From contig FN649751.1 in NCBI GenBank assembly GCA_000310025.1, positions 3,869,715-3,892,286 on the forward strand: a stretch of DNA of 22,572 nucleotides. The letters run 5' to 3'. The notes under the pieces are model-generated. The model searched no databases. It saw nothing but the letters and a program-made list of their open reading frames with translations, and was not told the origin of the DNA. Origin of the DNA: Ectocarpus siliculosus (lineage: Eukaryota; Sar; Phaeophyceae; Ectocarpales; Ectocarpaceae). This document shows, piece by piece, positions 12,101-21,524 of the stretch (its first letter is position 1; each line of letters opens with the position of its first letter). The position numbers were made by a program, and so were the translations under genes.

Positions 12101-13015
12101 ATGTTGCGTTCCTCATCCCAAGCCCCAACAAAATTGCATCTACCAAAGTGCGCCACCTGGGTAATAAGAAGGCAGCAGCTCGGCAAATCTACCGAGGCGT
12201 ATTAGAGGGGATTCGATTTCGACTTGTTGGTGATGCTTTCCTGTGCGGTCTCGCGACGGAGAGCGGGGGGGGGTATTGCTGACTGGAGCCTGCCCATTAT
12301 GCAGGCACTTCGGATACAACGGAGATCTGGCTCCTCGAGCGACATCATATCAAGGTATCAAGGAGGATGAAGAAAGGGAGAGAATTCCAAGAGGACAAGA
12401 AAGAGAGGGGAGGTCTAGGGGGCACACGTCACGGAATCACACGCACAGACACTGCTGTCTACAGACACACCCACGTGTGCGTACACTGCTCTCGCGGAGA
12501 CAATGTCGGAGCTCTGGCAGCAGGCAGGGGAAGAATCCTTCTTTCCCTGCAGCAGCAATCCATCCAAGCATCGGCACGTAGGTACGAGAGTTGTATCTCC
12601 TCTCGAGAAGAAAAATCAGAAAAATGCCACACTTTCCAAACAAAAAGAGTCGAGCAGACAAGAGACGTTGTGGTTGTTGTGGTTGTTGTTGTTGTTGTTG
12701 TCCTCATGTGTCCTCATGACAAGTCCTCTCCCGACACAACCCCGCCTCACCCAGTACAAAGACGTAGGTGCACGTCAGGTTTCCTCCGACCGCCGCGTCC
12801 TCGGAGTAGTGCCAGCCGGTCTCCTCCCACCCGACGCTCGCCCCTCCGCCGCCCCCGTCCGTTGCCCACATCTTGGCCAGTTGCTCGATTGCGGCCTGAT
12901 TAAGAGCTACGTGTTGTGCATTCGAGCACACTGTTGTCGTGGTTCGTCTGACGGCCGTGAGGGGATTGATGGCGGGCGGCAAGGGGACCCAGTTGTCTAG
13001 GTTGCGGGAGCTCAT
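2969..13015 (-). CDS. QNG1: Queuosine 5'-phosphate N-glycosylase/hydrolase (DUF2419, C9orf64 family), three exons
   Basis: Members of this family release queuine base from queuosine 5'-phosphate, letting eukaryotes reuse queuine to modify the wobble base of GUN-anticodon tRNAs. Three exons (13015-12751, 4690-4131, 3157-2969) join in compatible phases (1, then 0) to give 337 residues, close to the usual length of about 340. Visible family motifs: GWHYSED (67-73), VFVLDCLNFCFWP (85-97, spanning the first splice), ADRLAVATEE (123-132), IPQISER (143-149), PGFRDE (191-196), YKRAQILAADLW (207-218), FEDIGELTMFADYRVPQ (234-250) and a C-terminal PHHRTLTCFY. The conserved aspartate and arginine of FADYR are present and no frameshift is seen. 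No signal peptide or membrane segment is apparent, consistent with a cytosolic enzyme. It lies head to head with the EDEM-type gene at 13957. The oddity is an 8.06-kb first intron full of repeats. Confidence 0.9.
3158..4130 (-). other. QNG1: QNG1 intron 2
   Basis: This 973-bp intron has a GTGAGT donor and a GCGCAG acceptor. It contains T homopolymers at 3173-3200 (A-rich in the transcript). A 172-codon minus-strand open frame at 3380-3898 has no recognisable domain and is treated as chance. Confidence 0.8.
4131..4690 (-). CDS. QNG1: QNG1 exon 2 (catalytic core)
   Basis: It encodes residues 90-275, most of the DUF2419 core: LNFCFWPTPGLEYE, PGFRDE, YKRAQILAADLW and FEDIGELTMFADYRVPQ. The acceptor is AACCAG|AC at 4690; the donor is CTGCAG|GTGAGT at 4131, leaving phase 0. 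The tract before the acceptor is A-rich rather than pyrimidine-rich, which is unusual, but frame and homology fix the boundary. GC content is far higher than in the flanking intron. Confidence 0.9.
5295..5313. repeat. GAA microsatellite
   Basis: A short run of about six GAA/AGA units lies in a purine-rich patch (5270-5330) inside QNG1 intron 1. Confidence 0.7.
5825..7735 (+). repeat. Dispersed repeat copy A, interrupted by a TIR element
   Basis: Segments 5825-5985 and 7306-7735 align in order with 8815-9725. Shared landmarks include GACTTGCCTCCCGGGCGCGAC, CGTACAAACTGCAGA, GGCTAGCGG followed by GCAGATCCTAC, AAGGCTTCTTTTGGTTAGGAATG and GAGAGCAAG. Divergence is substantial with indels, so the duplication is old. 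No coding capacity is conserved between the copies. The right-hand boundary is approximate. Confidence 0.68.
5988..7305. mobile_element. Non-autonomous DNA transposon with 18-bp TIRs
   Basis: The left end TGACATATTTCAAACTCG (5988-6005) is the exact reverse complement of the right end at 7288-7305. Flanking 7-mers CGTGAGT (5981-5987) and CGTGCGT (7306-7312) match at 6 of 7 positions, as expected for an aged target-site duplication. Copy B has no element at the equivalent site. A subterminal TTTCAAACTCG recurs at 6084-6094, and GGAATCTCCG occurs near both ends. The 1318-bp interior has no transposase-like frame, so the element would need a partner transposase. The superfamily is not assigned. 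Confidence 0.78.
7745..8799. repeat. Inverted-repeat pair, possible second TIR element
   Basis: Sequence 7745-7857 resembles the reverse complement of about 8683-8799. Both arms read inward as GACCCC, then TTTATGG, GAATCTTG or GAAATCTTG, AAATATATCTTGG-type motifs, and a second CGATTTATGGG. Similarity is roughly three quarters by eye, so the arms are old or from different insertions. The interior (7860-8680) has no recognisable gene. The outer ends are not sharp and I could not define a target-site duplication. Confidence 0.5.
8815..9725 (+). repeat. Dispersed repeat copy B
   Basis: This is the second copy of the repeat at 5825-7735, in the same orientation. It lacks the 1.3-kb TIR element but has about 320 bp (near 9095-9415) not matched in copy A. 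That extra part includes a tandem CAGTTCGGGT pair (near 9212-9231) and a CT-rich tract (near 9374-9410). Landmarks: GGCTTGCCTCCCGGGGGCGAC, CGTACAAACTGCAGA, GGCTAGCGG, and AAGGCTTTTTTGGTTCGGAATGG. The pair could be remains of a multicopy element or a local duplication. Confidence 0.68.
10831..10853. repeat. GTT microsatellite
   Basis: About seven TTG/GTT units lie inside QNG1 intron 1. The run ends in TTGTCTTCA, a junction also seen, in reverse complement, at the AAC tract near 15674. Confidence 0.8.
12667..12702. repeat. GTT microsatellite near the QNG1 intron 1 donor
   Basis: An imperfect GTTGTG/GTT run lies about 50 bp inside intron 1 from the exon 1 donor. On the transcribed strand it reads AAC. 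Confidence 0.75.
12751..13015 (-). CDS. QNG1: QNG1 exon 1 (N-terminus)
   Basis: It encodes residues 1-88 plus the first base of Asp89. The start ATG at 13015-13013 begins MSSRNLDNW; NPLTAVRRT follows, where family members have their first conserved helix. A glycine run (DGGGGGAS) sits in a loop before GWEETGWHYSED. The donor is CTGG|GTGAGG at 12751/12750. The split aspartate codon G|AC joins exactly to exon 2 to restore VLDCLNFCFW, which ties this exon to one 8 kb away. The frame is open upstream to 13321, but that extension is low-complexity and unlike the family. Confidence 0.88.
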
Positions 13016-13956
13016 GCCTGTCAGGAGGAGGAGGGGGAGAGGGTGAGGGAACGAGGATCGAAAAAGTGGGGAGAGAAAAGCCGGTTGTCTACAAGTAGAT
13101 TCTCCCACAGACTTGCACAGACAGACAGATTCCGGGGGGTCGACAGAAAATGGTATGAAACCCCCCAAAAAGAGGAGGTCTGCCCTCCCCGAGGATGGTC
13201 CGCAGAGAAAACCTACTAGAACAGAACGAGGACTTGAAAAAGCAAAAAAAAAGATGATGACTACCCAACAGTACCTAACACATTTCTTCTGCACCTTCCC
13301 AACATAACATATATGAGACACACAAGACAGCTACCAAACTGTTTTGTTGAGCCTGTTACCCGCAGGGGAGATGTCCCTATACAATATGCTGTCTGGGAAA
13401 TCGTAGACATACAGGTACTTTCTGACGCTATGAATTCATTGCTAATCTGTCTCAGACGATAGAGATGGATTCTTTTTGTCAAAAAAAAAAAGAGATGATG
13501 ATTCGTGGCGACAGGTGAGATCTTGTGTTCTCGTTGTTGCAGCAAGGAGAATAGAACCTCAAACCTTGAGCAAGACGAATAAGAACGCGACAAAGAGGTG
13601 GGGAGATGGTGTACGCCACCAACTCGTCCTGTTGCGTCTTTCCAGCAGCAGATTAGAAAAGCGAACACGGACTGCTGTACTATGTTTTATTTTAGTTCAA
13701 CTGCCGCCGACTGCCGCCGTCAGATGAAGCTGAACGGACCTGATTCTCTTCTGTCCACGCGATACACGGGGAGGAATTCTGCGGGGGGGAGGGGGGCTCG
13801 TAGTTTCAGGTGCCTCGTCTGAGCTGAGCCGCATGCATGGTGGTGTTGCCAGGGGCAGCTGCATCTTGTTTCCGTTCCACTGCTGACGGCCCGGTCTACT
13901 TTCCTCATTCCTCGACCCCGCTGGTAGTTCCTCATAATCTATGTGGGCTAGCCGCG
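13016..13956. promoter_or_regulatory. Head-to-head spacer, candidate bidirectional promoter
   Basis: This 941-bp interval separates the two start codons and so holds both 5' UTRs and probably both promoters. It contains an A-rich stretch at 13240-13260, an A run at 13481-13491, an ACTGCTGTA copy at 13671, and a G-run at 13782-13796. No TATA box could be assigned with confidence. A plus-strand ATG at 13837 is in frame with the mannosidase but would bury its signal peptide. Confidence 0.5.
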
Positions 13957-14107
13957 ATGCACCGCCCTCTGCGAAAAAGCGTTCTCATTCTGGCGGTAGC
14001 GGGAGGGTGCTTGGGAGACAAAATGCCAATGGGCAGGCGCGAGGAGCTCCGGGAGGAGGTGCTGGGAGCGTTCCACCACGCCTATCAGTCATACATCACC
14101 TACGCCT
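13957..14107 (+). CDS. EDEM: EDEM exon 1 (signal peptide and first helix)
   Basis: It encodes 50 residues plus one base. The first 20 form a signal peptide: basic RPLRK, then hydrophobic SVLILAVAGG. REELREEVLGAFHHAYQSYITYA then matches the first GH47 helix of EDEM proteins. The donor is GCCT|GTGAGA at 14107/14108, leaving a T that would begin the next codon; EDEM proteins usually have Phe there. The start was chosen because it gives a clean signal peptide in a GCCGCGATGC context. Confidence 0.82.
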
Positions 14108-17100
14108 GTGAGAAGAAATGTGCTGTCGTCAAGGTTGATTCTTTCTTGCTTTTCTTCCCGAGCAGTCCCACCACTTTGGATGTACGGCATAAAATCTGTC
14201 TCTGTACACATGATGAGGTCCCAGCGAGGGCATTTGTTCGGCAATTTATCATTCGCTCTCGCAAGGATTGCTGTACTTGTAGGGCGCGTGGGTGCTACTG
14301 CTGCTGCTGTGACTTAGAGGGCACCCATTTTGTATATTTTATCTTTTAGGAAGTTCACTCAGCAGTTCAACGGAAACCTCTTCATATGTACACCACAGCG
14401 TACGCACACAAAGCACTGCTGTATTTTCGCCCTTCGGGAAGTACTGCTGCTGTACAGCGGGCAGCATTTACCGTAGTAGTGCAGCAGTGTTTGAGAATTC
14501 TTCACACCAAAACCTAGCAGGAGGTACAGCAGTGGTACAAATGTAGTCGCTGTTGGGCTACCCCACATTGACGACAGAGGACATAAGAAACGACAAGAGA
14601 ATAAGGGCTACATCGACTTTTGGGGGCACGCTTTGGTCCCATCTTCTTCAAAGGCTGTCTCCACCTCTGAACTTGTCGACAGGTGTGGTGCCGTGGTACG
14701 CGGGGAGAACTTCAGTAGTTCTAGTGTGGGTGCGTTGTACATACTTGGGGAGGAGTAGGAGGGAATTGTCGTATTGTCAGGTAGAATTGAGAGACTATAC
14801 CGCAGGTTCAACAGAGAGGTTGCGCCGCTTCCATCTGTGCTCGGGTGGAAAGGGCTATAGCGCTACAGCAGTAGGCCTCCCGATACGGAGTATATACCTT
14901 TTGGTAGTGCCGGTAGTGCCCAGACGTAAGACCTGCACTTTACCGGCCAGCGGCACTGCTGTTCAGAATAGTTAGTGCCTGAATGTGCCAAGCCGGCACT
15001 ATTCAGAGTCTCAAAAATAGAGCCGGCGTTGACGATTGTTCAATTTCAGGGTTGACAGAGTACCAAACGAACGGTATACGGATCGATTGTCATGTGCGCG
15101 ACGTGGGCTGGCTTCTATAAGTTTCGTGAGGCTTCTAGCCTGTCGTAAATACGGCATTGGTCACGTGAACTCGACCAGAAGCTGCACCGTTGTTATCTTC
15201 CCACCTCAGTGAACAAACGTTGCCGCTGCCTTCAACGCCAACCGTGATGCTCATTCGAAAGGCACTTCGCTATTAAATGATGTAGTGGCAAAAAGGCCGT
15301 AGCGCTTGGCAGGCAACCTCTAAGGCACCCCTCGACGGCGAAAGAAAGACGCTCATGCACGCACCCGATTTACGTTTGGGAGGTACAACATGGATGTAGA
15401 ACTCCTTACATTTTAAAAACAAAAGCAGATGCAACCCAAAGGAGTGAAGAAGAAAAGCAATCCTCACCCTCCCTTCTATAAAGCTAGAGAACAGAAAACA
15501 TGCATTCAGAAGCAAGAAGAACGATCGAAAAACATATTTTCGGAAACTGTACCAGGTACCTTTTTTTGGGTAAGTTAGCCTGTGACCACGGGAATCGACC
15601 CCGTCAAGTGTTAGACTAGTACGGACAGAAGAAGGTACTGGGCAGAGAGAACGGAACGGTTTTTAATGTGAAGACAACAACAACAGCAACAACAACAACA
15701 ACATGTGTTCGCTGTAGCTATGCATACCCTCTGCGTAGAGCTGGTAGGGTCTTTTACGCCTACCGGTGGTGTGGGGCGTTCGTATGGCGTCTCTCTGTGT
15801 GTGTGTCTTTTGTTTTAGCATCGACCTCGCTAACCGACTGGGCTCCATCCAACTTTTTCCGCCATGGAGGCCTGGACCACCTACATTAACCGCCTCGTAT
15901 GCATACAATACTTGAGGTCTTCGCGGCCTGACCACACCGCCCCATATCTGGTCGACCAAGACATAGTTCTGGAGACTCCTCAGCGTACACGACCTTCACT
16001 GCCTTGTCGACCGGGCGCGTGGCTCTATGTATGCAGAAGAGATGGTAGACTATATGTCCATCAATTTTTTTTTTTTAACTCATTTTTTAGACTTTAGACC
16101 CGTTGTTGGATAATTTATCTTTCTTCGTCGGCATTCATAGAGCCACGCGCCCGGTCGACAAGGCAGTGAAGGTCGTGAAGGTCGTGTACGCTGAGGAGTC
16201 TCCAGAACTATGTCTTGGTCGACCAGATATGGGGCGGTGTGGTCAGGCCGCGAATACCTCAAGTTTTGTTTGCATACGAGGCGATTAATGTACGTGGTCT
16301 AGGCCTCTATTGCGCAAAGTTGGATGGGACCAAGAGAGCGGTGAGCTGCCTCCGTTATAGTTGCACCATACCCACTTGCTCTAGAGTGGCGCAGATCCCT
16401 ACTCCTCCACCATATTGCGGTGGTGTAAGGTGGTGACGATCGGGCAGTTAGTGCAGCGCTATCATGCGGCAATGGCTACAATAGCCTACGTGTGACCTAA
16501 CCTATCTCACATTTTAACCGCTCGCTAGCGGCTCAACAGTTACACCACTCCGTTTGGCTCCTAACAAAGGCTAACAAAGGCTGCACGTATTCCAAAGTTA
16601 GGACTTGTGTACTCTCGCTCACGGCGCGTTTCATGTCAGCTCAGTAACCAATAACACTCTCAGGGTTCAGCCTCTTCCGTGCGGTTCAGCTGTGTTACAA
16701 CACATGTTGCTATGAGGGAGGCGGGGCCCTGCCATTGGGAACTACAGCGACACCGCACTTCACTCCATTTGTAGATCCATGGTCGGGGGACTTTCGTCGC
16801 TTTCCCAATTGCCGGATCTACGCCCTCCAATCTAATTGGATTGCATTATGTCTAGATGTACTTGATCGTATTCATTCGTCGCCGGGATAAGCTGCCGCTA
16901 CATACCTACACATGTTCATCGCGCCGTTGGGCTCTTGTATTGGTGTATTTTTCGTGACAATACTTGAAGGACCGATCAAGGCACAGGTGATATATGTGCC
17001 TGCATGTTCCATCCGTAAGAACCAGTCAAAGGGGCTTTTATCCCCCATGCCGGAGTACTCCATGTCAACTTCTCGTCGGCCGTGTCAGTCTCTCTCACTC

Positions 17101-17639
17101 TCTCGCTCGGCTCGCCCCCCCTGCACCCTGGCACACGAGAGACACCCAGCCACGTGTCGAATACACACGAGGCGCACCAGAAACAACACGGAGCAGGGCG
17201 CCGGATCGGGGAAAGGGTGCATGCAGCAGCACGGAAGGAAGGAAGAAAGGAAATTTATACCTACACCAACAACCAAATGGCACAGGATGTCTTGTGGCAG
17301 ATTGCTGCCGCCTAAATCACGCTCAGTCCGCCGCATATCTTACGACATGCTACAGCAGTATTTATTAGTCTTGCGCACGATGAACCTCTGCGGAAAATCC
17401 GTTATAAATAGAAAGACGAATGACGTCTCCCGGCCGGTGCGGGGGATGCTGTCGTGTGGGTTTTTCGACAGGCGTCCTTGCACTTTGACTGAATTTTCCG
17501 CATACCTTCCGCATGGCCGTGTTGTGCTCCATTTTTTTTGTTGTTGTATCGACCAGACCCCGCCGATGAGCTGATGCCGCTATCGTGCAAGGGGAGGGAA
17601 TGGCAACGCCGCACGAGAGGTACCATCGACGACGCTCTA

Positions 17640-17706
<67 letters not shown>

Positions 17707-20700
17707 CCGGCTGCGTGTTTGGCTGGCAGTCGGTCGGTCGGTTCAATCGGTATTTACAAAACAGGAAGGCTGTTCGAAAATCTTCAAGCATCCGGAAACA
17801 ACCCATGGACGTACGTAATTCTACCTGCGCGCGCATGCGTTGTTTTAGAAAACCTGTTGTTGGATAGCGCGAGTGCAATGAAAACGCCGCGTGCGTGTCT
17901 TTGCGCGGTACAACATACATACTCGAGCAGCAAAGCCCAATCAAGAACTCGCCTGCTGTTGCACGTTTTTGACGTGTTTGTTGTCTCCAGGGGGTACGCC
18001 CTCACCATGATCGACAGCCTGGACATGCATGCCGTGGTCGGGGACGGGGAAGGGTTTCGACAAGCTACGGCGACGTTGCTCCGGGACTTCGAGTCAGGCC
18101 TTCTCACGTTCGACCGCGACGTGGTGGTGTCCGTGTTCGAGGCCTCCATCAGGGTGCTGGGGGGTCTGGTGAGACCGAGGTCATTATCCACGAAGCAGGC
18201 GGTCTTTCTGCTGTGTTTGGAGTTTACGAGAGCTGCGTGTTGCTGTGTGTAGAACGGGACAATGTTTCACGGTTTTGGGTGCGGTGGGGCGCGACAAGAT
18301 TTGCCGTACAGGTGTCGGAAGTGACAGGGTATTGGTCTTGGGTCGCTTGAAGGAGGTTTGGCGACCCAAGCATCCACTTTGGCGAAGAAAGGGTGTCGTG
18401 TGTGTGTGTGTGTCCTCTACACCTCGATGCGTTTTATGTGGCAGTGTCCTCTATCCCTGTACATCTTGAACAGCAGTCGCATTGTGCTATTCGGAGCGGT
18501 ACCAATTCGAAGGACCAGAGAAGAGTGTGCGATTATGCTGACTCCCAAGGACGGCGAATCTCTCGCGCACATGATTTGTCAACCCTACCCGACCCGCGTC
18601 GTGTTCCACGCTGCTGCTCTGTATTGCCCTGTTCGCCCTGTTCGCCCCCCCCCCTCCCGGTAGCTGAGTGCCCACCAGATCGCCACGGAGCTGGGGCCCA
18701 GCGGCAGGCTTGGTCCACCCGGGTGGTACGGCGGCGAGCTCCTCTCGTTGGCGCACGACCTCGGACGGCGGCTGCTGCCCGCGTTCGACACCCCGCTCGG
18801 CATACCGGTGCACCGCGTTAACCTTCGCAAAGGAGTGCCTCGAGGTGTGTAGGACGGGGGATGGTGGTGGTGGTGGTGGTGAATGACAGAAAGCGTCGGT
18901 TTTTTATTTGCGGGGCCGGGGTGACATGGGGAAAGAAAGGGCGGCGAGGGCCTCAACTCGTCGTTGGGCAAAACCCTGTACGTCGGGTTGACTTGACCAC
19001 CACGTTGCTGTTGCGGCCGAGGCGGCAGAAAAATCGGGACTGTGTGGTTGTGGTCAGGATGTCAGTTTTTTTTTTTTAACGGCCCGTGTGTCTCCTGACG
19101 CTGCTTGCAGCGCGTCTGGTAAGAGATGTAGGGTAGGACGATGCTCCGTCGAATGAGCGAGATGCGCAGTCAGTGGTTACAATAGTGGCAAAATGGAAAA
19201 AACAACAAATTTGTGCCCGCCCCTGTTAACCGCTAAGGCATGGGAAACTTTAAGAGTACCCCCCCCCCCCCCCCCCCGCCCTCTTGTCGACAACACTCGC
19301 CAGGGGAGACTCGAGATACGTGTTCCGCGGCCGCCGGGACATTCCTCGTCGAGTTCGGCGCGCTCTCGCGGTTAACGGGCGACCCCTCCTTCGAGGCGGC
19401 GGCGCGTCGAGCTGTCGGGGCGCTCTGGGAGCGGCGGAGCCCCCTGGGGCTGGTCGGGGGCGGCGTTAAGGGGTCTACGGGAAAGTGGGATTCAAGGACC
19501 GCGAGCATCGGCGCCGGGACGGACAGGTTCGATTCCTGAGAGATGGTGGTACGGCGGTATTGTTTTTGTGGTTTTGCGATTACGGCGGGAGAGGAGGGTA
19601 CATGCATGGGGCACATCACTCCACATATACCTGGTACGCTGTGCAAGGGTTTTTCTTGCTTTTCGTTGCCGTTTGCGCATGAAGGTTTTTTGTCGGTGCT
19701 TTGTTTTGCGTTTTTGTTTTTTTGTTTGTGCGTGTTCCTTGGTGCCCTTGTGCCGAAGGTGAAGCTTCGGACTGCTTGGTGGTGGTCGCTGGTGCCTGCC
19801 AATCATGTGGACGGATGTTGGGAACGTCGAGTTTCTGCGAGGGCAGAGGCCGTGGGCGTTGTTTTCACTTGTCTTTGTTGTCCGGCCCTTGGTCCTCCCT
19901 CAGCGATTTTCTTTTGGCCATCGTTGATCGGTCCCGATTGCTTCTTAATGGTGACGATGATGATGGTGATGATGACGACAATGAGTGCGAGGAGCAACAA
20001 AAGTCACTGAAGATTACGGTGGTTGTGGTGGCGATGATGGCTATGACGATGACAACGACCATGATCAACAACAATTGTCCCTGATGATGATGGTGGTGGT
20101 GACAATGCCAATGACGAACGTGAATTGCGGTTGTGAGACGAGTGACCACTGCGCGATGTGCTGCTATGTGTTGTTTCTTCAGCAAGCACCGACCGCACTA
20201 AAACCGGCTGATCCACCCCGAAAACGTGTTCTCTTTTTTTCATTCCTTGGCCCGAAAGCTTCTACGAGTACCTGGACAAGTCGGCGAGGCTTTTCCGGGA
20301 CGCGGAGATGAGGGGGATGTTTCGGGAGGCGTACGCCGGGGTGGAGGAGAACCTCGTGTGGGAGCGGTGGCACGTAGAGGTAGATATGTGGAAGGGGAAG
20401 GGAAACCCGTCCAACTACCGGGTCAGCTCGCTGCAGGCGTTCTGGCCGGCCGTCCAGGCCGGCGCGGGGAGCGTGGAGGCGGCGGAGAGGACGTACGACG
20501 CGTTGTTCGAGCTCTGGGAGGAGTACGACGCGCTCCCCGACTTTTACGACGTGCTCAACGACAGGTGTGTGTTTTGTATTTGTTGGCGTGAAGATTCTCT
20601 CCCCGTTCTTATCTCTCAGGTATATGGCAGTGTCTAGCGTTTTGGCAGCGATGGTGATCGAATGTTGTAGGCGAGGATGAGGATGTCCTTGCCCGCGTTG

Positions 20701-21487
20701 GCGCTAGGGAGCAGACCACCCCCGCCGAAGGTCGGAGGATGATAACGAAAGCAGTGTGAAGGAGCAAGCACACGCGCGTACAGACACCGGGTTGGTTCAC
20801 GGTGGGTGCACCTTCTCCCCACGGCTGATACGCTTTCGTGTCAAAACGTCTCAGGCGATTTTTTTTCACGCTCTCTATATTTTGTTCTGATACTTCGTTT
20901 CAGGCTGCTGCACTACGGCAGAGATAGCCCACTCAGGCCGGAATTGGCGGAGAGCACCCTGGCCCTCTACCGGGCGACGGGGTCGGCCAAGTACCTCCGG
21001 GCCGGCGAGGACTTGCTGTCGGCGTTGCAGTCCAACAGCAGGGTGGCCTGCGGCTACGCCAGCGTGGGCGACGTGGACAGCTCGAGGCTGGACGACCGCA
21101 TGGACAGCTTCTTCATCGCCGAGACGCTCAAGTACCTCTTCCTTCTCTTCGACAGGTTGATGCTTGTTTGCTGCTGCTGCCGCTGGTACCGCATTTTGCC
21201 GTTGCTTCCGCTGCTGGTCGACACCAAAAGCATTTCCGACCGTGAATTGTATTCAAGATACCGTTGCTCACACTCTTGTCATCCTGCCTGTACGGTATCT
21301 CAAAACGACGACTGAGTTGACCCCCCCCCCCCCCCCCTGTCACGGACTGGACACACATGAACAGCTCTCTTCCGGCCAAGAATCGCAAGTCGATCTTCTG
21401 CACCCCGGAGCAGGAAGACGAGGTGCTCAACCACCACGCTCGAAGAAGCGCCGCCGCGGCCGCCGTCGCTGCCAACGCGACCTCAAA

Positions 21488-21524
<37 letters not shown>

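Larger units (their letters stand above)
4691..12750 (-). other. QNG1: QNG1 intron 1, 8.06 kb, repeat-filled
   Basis: It is bounded by donor GTGAGG at 12750 and acceptor CCAG at 4691. The middle carries the direct repeats, TIR element and inverted repeats listed separately. The rest (4691-5820 and 9725-12750) is noncoding: GAAGAA and TTG-type microsatellites, a T/A tract near 4709-4725, and many copies of the ACTGCTGTA 9-mer. I saw no convincing nested gene. Confidence 0.82.
14108..17990 (+). other. EDEM: EDEM first intron region with an unresolved exon
   Basis: The family expects some 15-35 residues (usually with a P-x-D-E-L motif and a cysteine) between exon 1 and the exon at 17991. I could not place them confidently. 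Best guess: the frame reading SRPVRGMLSCG near 17425-17460, preceded by possible acceptors at 17328 (CTCAG|TCC) or 17368 (ATTAG|TC). A second option is the acceptor GAGCAG|TCCCACC at 14165. Neither shows the expected motif. The interval also holds the foldback at 15841-16331, AAC and GA microsatellites, and a tandem CTAACAAAGG pair near 16561. Confidence 0.6.

Noticed and set aside
13837-13956. Upstream in-frame ATG for the EDEM gene
   Set aside because: It would add 40 unconserved residues ahead of a clear signal peptide.
16215-16436. Open frames in both foldback arms starting MVDQIWGGVVRPR
   Set aside because: The shared protein sequence is a by-product of the inverted repeat. Differences between arms are mostly amino-acid changing, and the frame has no domain.
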